Shown here: one piece after another, positions 9,652 to 18,955 of the stretch
How positions within the stretch are numbered: the stretch's first letter is position 1
Layout of the letters: each line of letters starts with the position of its first letter
Origin: Mnemiopsis leidyi
Lineage: Eukaryota > Ctenophora > Tentaculata > Lobata > Bolinopsidae
Length of the DNA: 22,647 nt
Reading direction: 5' to 3'
Assembly (NCBI GenBank): GCA_000226015.1
Contig: JH152972.1
Location: forward strand, 96,240-118,886
Program-made: the position numbers and the translations under genes
The notes under the pieces: model-generated
What the model saw: the letters and a program-made list of their open reading frames with translations, nothing else
Database searches by the model: none
What the model was told of the DNA's origin: nothing

Positions 9652-10247
9652 ATGGATATGGACAATATTTTGAAGGTATTCAGCTCGTTATCACTTTCCC
9701 AACTCCATCAATGCAAAGAGAAAGTAGACGAAATTATTAGGTTTAAGAGACAAACTGCATCCTCTCTTTCTGTGTGTGATTTTGTTGAGTCTCACTTAGA
9801 CTTTGTTGGGAAGAACTCAGTATCTCATATCTCATAATACAATTTTGTCAGAGGTTGAGTCCTTAGGGTTTAAATCTTCTAGCGATAAAGCTGTTACTAA
9901 GTGGCTTACTTCCACTGGAAGAAAGTACACCTGGTCTTCATCTGGAGGAAAAGGTGTCACGGAAAAAGATCCTATTGACATAAACGATTATCCTGGTATT
10001 AATCAACTCATGAGCGATATCAATGCTAAGTTTGGTACCAGTCTTAACTCCTGTCTTGCGAGCTATTACAAGTCCGGCAGTAGCTCTACTAGATATCACT
10101 CAGATGATGAGACATCACTTGACAGAAGTCAGGGGCTTTACGTTGTCTCTTTTGGGGCGGAACGTACTATTGACTTTCACCCTCAAGAAAGTGATAAACG
10201 CTGTAAGCCTGAATACTTACCTTACAAAACATCAGACTCTAGTCTTT
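9652..10247 (+). pseudogene. Broken AlkB-like 2OG-Fe(II) oxygenase frame, probably retroelement-derived
   Basis: From an ATG with good context (ATCATGGAT) the frame runs about 61 codons to a stop at 9835-9837. A second frame, overlapping from about 9803, then continues to the assembly gap. A tandem 7-base duplication (TCTCATA twice, near 9823-9836) accounts exactly for the shift. The second part shows an AlkB-type core: SLNSCLASYYKSGSSS, then YHSDDE with the iron-binding HxD motif, then GLYVVSFGAERTIDF. The second iron His and the 2-oxoglutarate Arg would lie further on and are missing at or beyond the gap, so no complete active site remains. Such domains remove alkyl groups from nucleic acids and also occur in viral and transposon polyproteins. 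The frame lies antisense in a homeobox intron. A retroelement origin is inference; a decayed host gene is possible. Confidence 0.6.
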
Positions 10248-10260
10248 NNNNNNNNNNNNN
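10248..10260. other. Assembly gap (13 N)
   Basis: Thirteen undetermined bases interrupt the AlkB-like frame. The sequence just after is a simple TCTCGCATT/TCTCATC-type repeat, which may have caused the break. The true gap size is unknown. Confidence 0.99.
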
Positions 10261-10403
10261 CTCGCATTATCTCATCTCGCATTCACTCATTATTTTCATA
10301 TTATACACACTGACTTAAAAGAGTGTTTAGTAAACAATTTAAGTATTACTTTTTGTATGTGTTTTAACTTTTAAATCTATTTTAAGGGTCCATGTAATTG
10401 CAG

Positions 10404-10514
10404 TTATCGCTTGCGATAAATATCTGTGTTTGGCAACCCTTCGAATTTTACAGTTGGGGCATTTTCGTGTCACTTATTTATTTTCATTTATTGATTGCTG
10501 TAAACTGTAAAATT
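10404..10514. repeat. Two inverted repeats downstream of the AlkB-like frame
   Basis: A perfect 7-bp hairpin, TTATCGC TT GCGATAA, lies at 10404-10419. AATTTTACAGTT (10444-10455) and its exact inverted copy AACTGTAAAATT (10503-10514) enclose 47 bp. They may be part of the 3' end structure of an inserted element. Confidence 0.5.
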
Positions 10515-10535
10515 TGAAAAGTATTTAATAAAAAA

Positions 10536-10660
10536 AGCGGACTCTTGTCCGAAACGGACTGTTGTCCGAATCTGTGTTCCGAAAAAAGCGGACTGTTGTC
10601 AGAAGTGGACTCTTGTCCAGAAACCGAATTTTCGGTTTTGGACAACAGTCCGCTTCGGAC
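10536..10660. repeat. Array of GGAC-N4-GTCC palindromes inside a larger inverted repeat
   Basis: Short stem-loops follow one another: CGGAC TCTT GTCCG (10538-10551), CGGAC TGTT GTCCG (10555-10568), CGGAC TGTT GTC (10589-10600), TGGAC TCTT GTCCA (10606-10619) and GGAC AACA GTCC (10640-10651). AAACCGAA TT TTCGGTTT (10621-10638) is a further hairpin. AAGCGGACTGTTGTC (10586-10600) and GACAACAGTCCGCTT (10641-10655) are perfect 15-bp inverted partners, so the whole block can also fold as one long stem. It lies about 310 bp past the 5' homeobox exon, in its intron. Confidence 0.7.
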
Positions 10661-10970
10661 AGGATCCCTAGAATCCTTTGCAATCTTGTTGAGAAAAGAG
10701 GAGAGAGTGGGTTACCAATTTCACAAGATTAGGAAAATTAGGTACTAAATAAAAAATTGCTATTGCTTATAAGAACCAAAAAGTAACCATTAATTATTAA
10801 AGGTATAAAATACCAAATAAAATGCCCAAAAACCATGTGTATAGGAAAATCTTTTCAAATCATAATGGTTACATAGCGTCCGGTTTTCCGTTGCTATTAC
10901 TGCAATTACTAAAGAATATGATTTGATTGATTTTAAAATTTTAAGAAAATTAGGCTTGCATTTTAAATAC

Positions 10971-11033
10971 CTGTAGAGAGTCCACAGAACATATCCTTGG
11001 GATCAATGGTGGCGGAGAAAGCGGCCGTCGACA
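10971..11033 (-). CDS. Homeobox gene, upstream coding exon
   Basis: On the minus strand a strong 3' splice site (branch-like GACTAAC, a pyrimidine run, TTCTTAG with AG at 11035-11034) precedes this 63-bp exon, and CAG/GTATTT (GT at 10970-10969) follows. The single open frame starts with two bases of a codon, then 20 codons: STAAFSATIDPKDMFCGLST. The final G joins the GT of the next exon as a Gly codon, which is an exact phase fit with the homeodomain exon. The peptide has no motif I recognise. The leading bases TG would make an ATG if the previous exon ended in A, so translation may start at a split start codon; otherwise a coding exon lies upstream. A 51-codon plus-strand ORF over it (from 11006) is treated as a shadow. 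Confidence 0.68.
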
Positions 11034-13080
11034 CTAAGAACAGAGGTGGAGGTGTTAGTCAGAATATGGTCAAGATATTACCGTACAACCAGAATATAAA
11101 CACCGATGATTCGACAAATAATATTCAGATCAATCAGGACTTCGGGGTATTGATGGTTTAGCGCGGGGGTTAGTATTACGCAATTCGTCACGTGTAAATA
11201 GTTAATAGTTTCCTTTGAGATCAAATAAGATTCCCTGAAGTGGACCAGATTTCGAGTATCGTCATTAATGAGACGCTTGAATATGCGTCTTACGGCTTTC
11301 CTATTGGTCGGTCGAGATGGCAGTGATGTACGGTGGGAATGGGCTAATTCGACTTCTTCTTGTGTGGATCTCGATTTGCTATCTCGGCTAATATTGATAC
11401 TGTAGTCTAAAATTAATAAACGGATCCGGCTGAGGCGTATTAGCGCCCTTTAGATAGAGACTTTCGTGAAGGTTAACTTGTACTGCATTACATGAATATT
11501 TTAAATTTTAAAAGATTTACATGATTTTAATGAAAGAAACACGTTAACCGGATATTCACATCATAATTGGAAAATGGAAACACCTGCCTATCACAATTAA
11601 ACGTATAACTTTACAAGTCCAACACATAAATGTAGAAATAAGATAAAAACATCAACAAAATACTATGAAAGTCATTTCCGAATAAGTATGAGTTTTACTA
11701 TTGGAGGAGATAAAACGCGTCAAATCGATAAAACAAGATCTGAAATTAAAAGTGATGGCAATATCCACACTACAGCTTACTAATCTAATAAGTTAAACAC
11801 CTTGGATAGTAAGCTGCCGACGGGGAGGAATAATCTTATTGTTATATAAATACGCTAATTGATTTAGAAAGCAAGAATGATTACTTAATGCAGAATAAAT
11901 CTTCTTGGCATAATGAAGCACTTAGAGGATGAAACATATTTGCACGGTAAAAGATTGTGGACCGCGGAGGCTTATTGTGACTTAAATCAGCAAGCTTCGA
12001 GTGGGCGTACCTCGTGTTTAAAGGTAACACGCACATTATTGCTTTAAGCAAGCTTTCCGTAATCTGAGTACCAAAACTTCTGAAAAAATTGACGATAAGG
12101 TTGAGCACAAGTTAAACCATTCATCTAACTTAAAGACAATTTTTCAGTGTGATCAATGATCAGGTCCCACTCCCAAGCCGAAGTTGAAATAGTGGAATTC
12201 TCAAATTCTGCTTTAACGATACGACGGATTAACTTGCGCACAATGAAGTACAAGAAACATCAAGTTAAATGTTTGGTCACTATCAGCGAGGATATAGGAT
12301 TAAGTTGAAGCAAATATCTTATTCATTGGGGTTGACTAAAGCAATTACAATCACATTGGGTAATAATTGGTAATTCAAGTTATATCCAAAAACAACGTTC
12401 TTGGATCAGTCTAGCGTTGAAGGTTTACGATTGGTGACGATAAATCTTATTTTTCGGCGATCGCAGTATACCCGCAAAGTATAGGTTATAGCAATCACTT
12501 TAAGCTATGATATGATAAATGATTCGCGGCCTAAAACTTAAAGCTAGGTTTTCCCTTATCTCAATGTAGGAATTACGCCTTTCGGGCCAACGTGCCCTCA
12601 TATTGGACATGATACCTCTTCAACAAAATTTATTAGCAAACTTCAACGAACTTTATTAGCAAACCACACTTAAACCGAATGACTTAACCACTAGCGCAAA
12701 ATCATGAACGGCAATCTAGGTGGTTAAAGGGGATCGCTTGCAGCGATCACAGTATAACTAGATCTAGAGTAACTAGAGTCATAAATCAATTGCGGCAAGT
12801 TTGCTATATTCATGCGGATTTTTAGGGGTTGCACTAAAAGGAAATAAATTTTTGTCTGAAAATTTTGCGAATCAACATTCCTTTCTATTTGTCTGTCTTT
12901 CCCAAGCATTTTCCTCAGACGATATCATCGAAGAGAACGAATTTTCTGACCGTCGAAAATAGCTATAGGTCCCTATCTTCTGGCGGATAAGAACAATAAG
13001 CATGACAAATGCAGCCATTGGCAATAAATCTCAAACCCCTTGTGTCGCTATCCCAATATCTGCTAATTTAATTATTTGAA
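11034..13080. other. Upstream region of the homeobox gene, no supported exon
   Basis: The missing first exon and promoter of the homeobox gene should lie here or beyond. Visible items are a CCAAT-type box on the minus strand near 11303-11310, a CACGTG at about 11190, and a small duplication of TTTATTAGCAAAC near 12629 and 12651. Two minus ORFs (11881-12108 and 12724-12909) and a 52-codon plus ORF (12156-12314) have no recognisable domain or flanking splice signals and are not called. Confidence 0.4.
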
Positions 13081-13104
13081 TTGGTGCAGGCCGCTTCTGG
13101 TAAT

Positions 13105-13275
13105 CCAATCAGCACACTCTGACCAATCAGGAGTCAATAAAATCTGCACGCGCACAGCCACAACCAATCATGAAACTCTATCAAGCGTGGCGTTGATATA
13201 ATTTGTATTAAGGCTAATTTCGCGTATATTGTTGCTCTAAATCACAAATGGTTGTAAAGTGTGTCAGTGTTATTA
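13105..13275 (+). promoter_or_regulatory. Promoter-like patch with three CCAATCA boxes
   Basis: CCAATCA occurs three times on the plus strand, at 13105-13111, 13123-13129 and 13164-13170. A TATA-like GATATAATTTG follows near 13194. Downstream, an ATG at about 13247 opens eleven codons and runs into AAG/GTAAAC at about 13279, a plausible 5' splice site. CCAAT boxes are bound by NF-Y in animals. Whether this patch drives a short first exon is inference; no continuing exon was found. Confidence 0.3.
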
Positions 13276-13289
13276 TAAGGTAAACCGAG

Positions 13290-15120
13290 GTCTACGCTAG
13301 CAGAGGAAAGGTGGTCACGTGTTGACATATCTGATACTACAGAGCACCAGTGGATATTGGCGTCAACATAAGTTAAGTGGATTAGATAAGTCGGGGTCAA
13401 ATCAAATTTTGCTGGGCATAAAACCGGTAGCTTTAACCTTTCGGAAATTGGAAAAACACCGACTTGGAAGCATCAAATCAAAATTAATTTGAATAGACCT
13501 CAAAATGATTTCTTCTAGTCAGAATTGTCGGAATTTCACTGTAATTAAGCAAATTAAAGGTAGCAACTGTGAAAGTCCCAATCTCCACTTTTTGGTCAAA
13601 GAAAAATGGGCTAAAATAGTATTCAGGGGAGTGTGAGATAATAGAGAAAGAATTGAAAACTACTAAAAAATAACACGTTTTACTAATAACTTACCAAACA
13701 AGAAGGTTATTGATAATATAGAGAACAGACAGAAACTCCTCTCAACCTATCTCAGATAATCTAAGTTCAAGTACGAGCGATCATATAACCAGTATCATGC
13801 TAAATTAAGTACATTATGCAGATATATGTCCAAAAAATCTCCATTCAACACGAACCAATCCAGGCATCTTGAGAGCATTTTGGCTAACCCACTCTGGCAT
13901 ATTGGCCCGACGTATCATCCTTATCAGCTCTAACTAAGCAACCAAACAGAAACAGCTATAGGTGGAACTGCATTAAAATTTAGACTGTTGGTACTTTATC
14001 TGATAATATTAAAATTTTATTCTAGTTAAGTATTCTTGAGCCTTACGACTTCAGAGTTCAGATACAGTGAGAGAGAGCCAGTCTGCCAGCCAGCTTGTAT
14101 TAAGATAATTATATCATACCTTATACTAACTTATAAGAACAATTAATAATTTACAACTATTACCGATGTAAAAACCGCCATATTGGTCATTACTTATTGA
14201 TGTTTTGACAGGAAACGTAAAGTTGCAAAGTTTTGATTGACAATTATATTTAAGCTAAATCAAGTATTTACTTTTAATTTCACAGTTTTTTGTTAATTGC
14301 TAAAATGGTTTAGTTTTGATATGTCTTTTGTATCATGGAAGTGATATCTCCGGTATTTTTTGTCACTAACGAATTATGTTTTCAGCAACGGCATTAGGTA
14401 TTAGAGGCCACTCTGTAGAAAATAATAATCATAATACCCAAAAAGCACTTGATAAAAAAGGTGTAATTCATCCAATAAAAGCAATGTCGTGAAAGAGGGT
14501 AAAGACCATAAAAACATGAGAAATTTAGAATTTTTTATTTGTTAAAGCGTTCGGTAATCGGTTTTTTGGGTTTTGCAGCCCCCTATTTTGTTAACAAAAT
14601 ACGGACATGAAATTAGAATTGTTGATCATCATGACCATATGATTCTGTATTACTCGAAATCATTCTAAAAATAATTTAAAATTTGAAACGGATAGGACTA
14701 CAAATTTAGAACTTTGATGTGATATCTTGGAATTACTTCTTTTTTGGATGTCAAATAAACTTTAAGGCCAGTATGTGAACGAGAATCATTGCCTTGTTTT
14801 CGGCAATAAATACTGAAAGTAAGCAAATGCCTAATTTTCCGTCCTTCTAATTAATGTTGAATACATCTGCATCCTTTCGAAATCGCAGATCCCTTCACAC
14901 CTTTTTATTGTTTATAACGCTGAAATTGTAAAGTTTGATAAAATTTAAGGCAAATGTAATACAATCTCATTTCTGTAATGAATTTGAACAGTTTACAGAA
15001 TATGTATTTAATGTCATATACTCATACATGACACTAGTTTCAGTAAATGAGAAAAATAAATTTGTGCACCGCGCAAATAAAACACACGAAGATTTGTAAT
15101 TACGTTAACTTATACGTACT
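13290..15120. other. AT-rich intergenic DNA, nothing recognised
   Basis: No ORF above 60 codons, tandem repeat or inverted repeat of note was seen on either strand. The composition is uniformly AT-rich. Confidence 0.5.
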
Positions 15121-15124
15121 CAGC

Positions 15125-15138
15125 ATTGCCATAGCAAC
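15125..15138 (+). promoter_or_regulatory. Candidate X-box (RFX-type site)
   Basis: ATTGCCATAGCAAC matches the palindromic RFX consensus GTTGCCATGGCAAC at 12 of 14 positions. RFX factors commonly regulate cilia genes. No ciliary gene was recognised nearby, so function is unproven. Confidence 0.3.
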
Positions 15139-15239
15139 GTCTTTAATTACACATACCAAAGGCAGAGGAATAAAAAAGTAAACTTAGAGCGAAAGCAAAA
15201 TCTTAAAATTAAATCATGGACGAGGTGCACTAGGGGGAG

Positions 15240-15640
15240 AAGTGCGGCTCTGTCCAATAGCCTGTCGTACCTTGGCACTAATTGGATCTAGACCTCTAGG
15301 CAGTGACTAGAGGTAGCCCTCCACTCTCTAATCATGCACGGGTCTGAACCGACGCGTTAAACGGGTAGATCGCCAAGCATATTAATTCAGTTATGGTCCA
15401 GACGGTCCGATATTTAACTTCTGACAGATGCAAGTATTAAAACTACTGACTAAAGGGTTAGCCGGGGAACTAACCAACGATTGCGAAGGTCTAACGGTCA
15501 CTAGCCAATTAGGTACGAGGTCTAGGAGTAACCGGCCAATGGGGACCGTCTCGTGTTGGTCACGTGACCTTGCTTTATTGCGAAGCTCATTAAAACTGAG
15601 CCCGGTTTAGGATGGACACGTCAACGCTAGTAGATGCAAT
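15240..15640. promoter_or_regulatory. GC-richer patch with palindromes and a GTCACGTGAC E-box
   Basis: This stretch stands out in base composition. It holds a perfect 8-bp hairpin (ACCTCTAG at 15292-15299, CTAGAGGT at 15307-15314), a GGTTAG/CTAACC hairpin near 15458-15477, CCAAT boxes near 15504 and 15536, and the 12-bp palindrome GGTCACGTGACC at 15558-15569. The palindrome contains the full GTCACGTGAC (CLEAR-type) site known for TFEB/MITF/USF-family bHLH factors. The 60-codon ORF at 15428-15610 has no domain and is not called. A CpG-containing promoter or enhancer is the simplest reading. Confidence 0.35.
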
Positions 15641-16015
15641 TTTACGGATTTCGACCAATGGATTGCTATTGGAGAAATAAAACAGTTTTATTGGACGGCG
15701 ATTTAATTTAAAGGCATTATCACGATGTAACATCGTTTGAAATAAAACTTACTGAAAGTTTACAATTCTTTTAGACTAAAAGGTTTTAGTTCTCGATTCA
15801 TGCGACAATTTTAAATGCACATTAGCACATTATCAATGTTTTAATGTACACAGACTACAGAGTTAACTAGAAAAAGCTCAAGCGGTTAAAAATACTATTT
15901 TTGCCGACTGTCTATTCTTTCACGTTGATCTTGTCACGTGGATTATATCATAGCAACACACACAAAGCTATAAATGTAAACGTTTATATAGGCAGCATCA
16001 AGGTTATTTAGGACG

Positions 16016-16123
16016 ATGGAAGGAAAGAGCCTAGAGCCCGAGTATGGAGAGGCCTATATAATTTTTGAAACATATTTGGCAGAATCCGAAAACATTGACC
16101 TCAAAAATTTGAATGTAGAATAA
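16016..16123 (+). CDS. Candidate small ORF (35 codons) behind TATA-like sites
   Basis: An ATG in strong context (GACGATGG) opens 35 codons ending at TAA. The product begins MEGKSLEPEYGEAYIIFE and is acidic, with no signal peptide or membrane segment. Upstream are CTATAAATG (about 15968-15976), TTTATATAG (15983-15991) and CACGTGG (about 15936). The codon content looks protein-like, but the length is short and I recognise no family. It may be a real microprotein, the first exon of a longer gene (a weak GT lies at 16115), or chance. Confidence 0.25.
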   Translation: MEGKSLEPEYGEAYIIFETYLAESENIDLKNLNVE

Positions 16124-16250
16124 TTCGTAAATATTAGTTATTACTATACTAATAAGGAAGCAGTGCAGCTTTTTTTCTTGAAAAGTTATCCAGATTGTAA
16201 AATTGTTCTACAAAATGCGTTTTTTATATATTGAAAAATCCTCTATTATT

Positions 16251-16407
16251 ATAGCGCGAGCAATAATTTACTACCAGAGTTGCTCTTGATAAAATGATTA
16301 TCATTGATATTAATAAGTATTAATATTATTATTAAAATAGCGCAAGCAATAATTTACTACCAGGGTTGCTCTTGAAAAAATGATTATCATTGATATTGAT
16401 AAGTATT
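16251..16407 (+). repeat. Direct duplication, about 71-bp copies at 86-bp period
   Basis: The copies 16251-16321 and 16337-16407 both begin ATAGCGC(G/A)AGCAATAATT. They share ACTACCAG(A/G)GTTGCTCTTGA and an ATGATTATCATTGATATT end, with only a few substitutions. The spacer is an ATT-rich run. It is a recent local duplication of non-coding DNA. Confidence 0.75.
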
Positions 16408-16409
16408 TT

Positions 16410-17320
16410 GCATAAATTCAATTAAATAACTCACTATGACAACTCGAAATGTTAACCGGCATTTGCTTTTGACTGAGGTTCAACTTGGTGAGCTGAAAAT
16501 TAAAATTGGGAGAAATTCCAGCCCCAAGTAATCACGTATTATGGATAAGCCTATGGGGCCAAAAATAGAAAAGGAAATAGTGTTTCAAGGTCATTTTGCC
16601 GTTTTGAAACATCACGACAATCCTGCAATGATTTATAGCAAAGTTGCCTCTTATATTACATGAAAAAGTCTTGAGTCTGTGGAAAGTTTTCGATTACACA
16701 AGTTTTGGTTTTATCTTTTAATAAATATAACGTTTCAGCCTTGACAATATACGTGCTAATGTGTAATAATTAGTCGCAAAACGCAAAGCGTGCCTTCAGC
16801 CAGAAAAGACACGTGGTTTTCGGACCTCTTGTTATTTCACGTCAATATACTGGTCTAAATTTTTTCTAGCTCTACGTTAAAAATTTCCATGTTGGGGCCT
16901 CATAAGGGGTCACTTAAGGGGTCCCGCCACCTGAGACTGTAACGTGGGCTAGAAATCTTCAAATCAATTTTTCAGAAAACGCTTTTCCTTCATGGGGGAG
17001 GGGATTCTGGAATACCCCAGCTCCTTAGCTCAACCCTGATGAGTCACTATAGCCTACCGCAGCATGTCAAAAATGCAAATAAAAGTTACACAGCCATACA
17101 GTGAACAAAATCCGAAAGAAGAAAGTTTTTGGTTTTAGAATGATTAATTACAAAAAATAGGAAATTTTAAAAGTTTTGCCAGTGAGACTGACTGTGTAAT
17201 TTCCTGGTAGAGTAGATGAGAAACAACTCTCCTAACCACAGCATGGCAAAGCGCTGAAGATTGTGACCTTCTCTATAATAATCTACTAATTAAATTAGCA
17301 ATCCCCTTCTCTCGCTCAAA
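16410..17320. other. Non-coding stretch, nothing recognised
   Basis: No ORF, clear repeat array or RNA gene was found. TAAGGGGTC-type motifs recur two or three times at about 16900-16924. Confidence 0.45.
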
Positions 17321-17326
17321 CTCCCA

Positions 17327-17400
17327 TCACGTGACGCACAAGACGGTTTGTGATTGGCTGAAACTGGAAATACTGGGCCCTAATTGGCAGAGAAAATATA
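17327..17400. promoter_or_regulatory. Promoter-like cluster: CACGTGAC box and two ATTGG boxes
   Basis: TCACGTGACGC at about 17328-17338 is followed by TGATTGGCTG (17351-17360) and TAATTGGCAG (17381-17390), which are reverse CCAAT boxes. An AT-rich AAATATATTAAA follows (17394-17405). Orientation and target are unknown. The overlapping 67-codon minus ORF has no recognisable domain. Confidence 0.28.
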
Positions 17401-17765
17401 TTAAATTGTGGGGAGGCTGTTGATGATGAGGGAACAACACTGGGTAATTAATCAAATTGTGACACTCGCGTCTCTTCATCTGTTTAGCACTATGGGGTGA
17501 TGCATAATCAAATTCAGCGACCGTGTGCATTATCAGGTCGTGTTGATACGATTATGGTTTTATCGAGGGTTTAGGCAACAAATCCGTGAAATAATATAGT
17601 AGAAGTTAAATAAAGATTTTGGGGAGACGAGAAATTATTGAAAGCGATAAAGACACGGTGAAATTAAAGGGTAGCATCTATATACTGTACAGTAAAGTGG
17701 TCTATGGTTCTGTAAAACGTACCATATATACCTGCCAACTTCAACTTGTCACAGATAAAGATCCC

Positions 17766-18046
17766 TGCCTAGCAGCAGAAACCTTGCCTAGCAGCAGAAA
17801 CCTTGCCTAGCAGCAGAAACTTTGCCTAGCAGCAGAAACTTTGCCTTGCAGCAGAAAACCTTGCCTAGCAGCAGAAACTTTGCCTAGCAGCAGAAACTTT
17901 GCCTAGCAGCAGAAACTTTGCCTAGCAGCAGAAACTTTGCCTAGCAGCAGAAACTTTGCCTAGCAGCAGAAACTTTGCCTAGCAGCAGAAGCTTTGCCTA
18001 GCAGCAGAAGACTTTGCCTAGCAGCAGAAATTTTGCCTAGCAGCAG
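17766..18046. repeat. 19-bp minisatellite, 15 copies
   Basis: The unit GCCTAGCAGCAGAAACTTT repeats head to tail fifteen times with little divergence. The first units end in CCTT, one unit has GCCTTGC, a few have one base inserted, and the last is truncated. There are no spacers, so it is not a CRISPR-type array. No coding role is supported. Confidence 0.92.
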
Positions 18047-18340
18047 TCCCAAATTGGTCTTACAACTTATTGAGCTAATTTTATCATCCGCCGATATATG
18101 TAACCGGTAACGGGGCAGCTTGATTTCGGGCTAGCGCCGATGGACACCCGTTATATTTTTGGTAGTTATACTTATAGGGGTGTAATAGAGACAGGTATTT
18201 TGGGGAGGGGTCATAAATTTTGACCGATGGGAAGCTAGAAAATAGTGTTTTCTTGCTTCTGATAGGTTAAATTTTGTGACTTACCCCCATATACTTAAAG
18301 AATATAGGAAAGGTATACTTACATGGGACTTATACTTGGG
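18047..18340. other. Spacer with no recognised feature
   Basis: This short stretch between the 19-bp minisatellite and the CG-rich motif cluster shows no ORF, repeat or signal that I can support. Confidence 0.4.
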
Positions 18341-18347
18341 GACCAGA

Positions 18348-18466
18348 CGCTGCGGTGGAGGACACTACGGCGGAGGACGCTACGGCGGAGCTTTTCAAAA
18401 AGGGGTGGACGCTACGGCGGAGCCACCAGATCCTCATATTCTCACATTAGCATGGTCGCTACGGCG
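18348..18466 (+). repeat. Clustered CGCTACGGCGGAG motif, five copies
   Basis: The motif, often preceded by GA, occurs as CGCTGCGGTGGAG (about 18348), ACTACGGCGGAG (about 18363), CGCTACGGCGGAG (about 18378), again at about 18409, and finally at about 18458. Spacing is irregular (about 15, 15, 31 and 49 bp). In one frame the first copies read as Gly-rich CGGGHYGGGRYGG, but no gene structure supports this. Inverted relatives (CCGCCGTATCTCCG near 18888, CACCGCCGTAGCG near 18940) lie about 500 bp downstream. This could be a protein-binding array or the subterminal repeats of a short transposon. Confidence 0.55.
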
Positions 18467-18661
18467 GAGAAACAGCGGAATCATTGTGTATTGTGTCCTC
18501 AAAAGCAATCACATACATACTTTGTAATTTCATTCCCCCGTCACACTAACAGTTTGAAAATAAAAGTAGAATCAACTATCAACCCCTTGGAAAAATTTAA
18601 ATTTTTAAAATATCGCATCGAAATTAACGAAAATTTGCGAAAAGCGGGAATTTTATCCTAA
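18452..18661 (+). CDS. Candidate 69-codon ORF with a CxxC pair
   Basis: An ATG in good context (AGCATGG) opens 69 codons to TAA. The peptide begins MVATAEKQRNHCVLCPQKQ, with one CxxC pair and nearby His, then a Lys/Ile-rich tail in AT-rich DNA. The start looks like the N-terminus of a zinc-binding transposase or THAP-type protein, but the further Cys/His ligands needed for a THAP domain are absent. It lies between the forward and inverted copies of the CG-rich motif, as expected for a transposon interior. No family is recognised, and it may be a chance frame. Confidence 0.2.
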   Translation: MVATAEKQRNHCVLCPQKQSHTYFVISFPRHTNSLKIKVESTINPLEKFKFLKYRIEINENLRKAGILS

Positions 18662-18884
18662 TTGTTTAGTTTCATAAGATTGAATAGAAACTGACTCCTG
18701 TTTATTCCGCTGATGATAGTCATTATACGGCATAGTGGCATACCTACAATTAATTATGTTTTCTCATTTTTCAGCTCCAAGTATTTTCTTCAACTTTTAT
18801 TTGATCTTTTTTATCTTAAGATTTTAAATGTGCCAAACTAAATTCGGTCTGAATGATTGCTTTTCACACTGTTATACAAGAAAA

Positions 18885-18955
18885 TCCGCCGTATCTCCGT
18901 CACAACCTTTATGGTGATGTGAGTATCTGGTCGCTCAGCACCGCCGTAGCGACTA
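18885..18955 (-). repeat. Inverted relatives of the CGCTACGGCGGAG motif
   Basis: CCGCCGTATCTCCGTCAC (about 18888) and CACCGCCGTAGCGAC (about 18940) are reverse-complement relatives of the motif clustered at 18348-18466. Together with that cluster they bracket about 600 bp. Confidence 0.45.

Noticed and set aside
11006..11161. 51-codon plus-strand ORF
   Set aside because: It overlaps the minus-strand homeobox exon, which has splice sites and a phase match. The plus-strand peptide has no recognisable domain.
12156..12314. 52-codon plus-strand ORF with protein-like composition
   Set aside because: No domain, no good promoter and no flanking splice sites were seen; it is too short to call.
17327..17530. 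67-codon minus-strand ORF
   Set aside because: It has no domain, and the same bases carry promoter-like boxes; support is insufficient.
17766..18046. CRISPR-like array
   Set aside because: The units abut with no spacers and the context is eukaryotic; it is a minisatellite.
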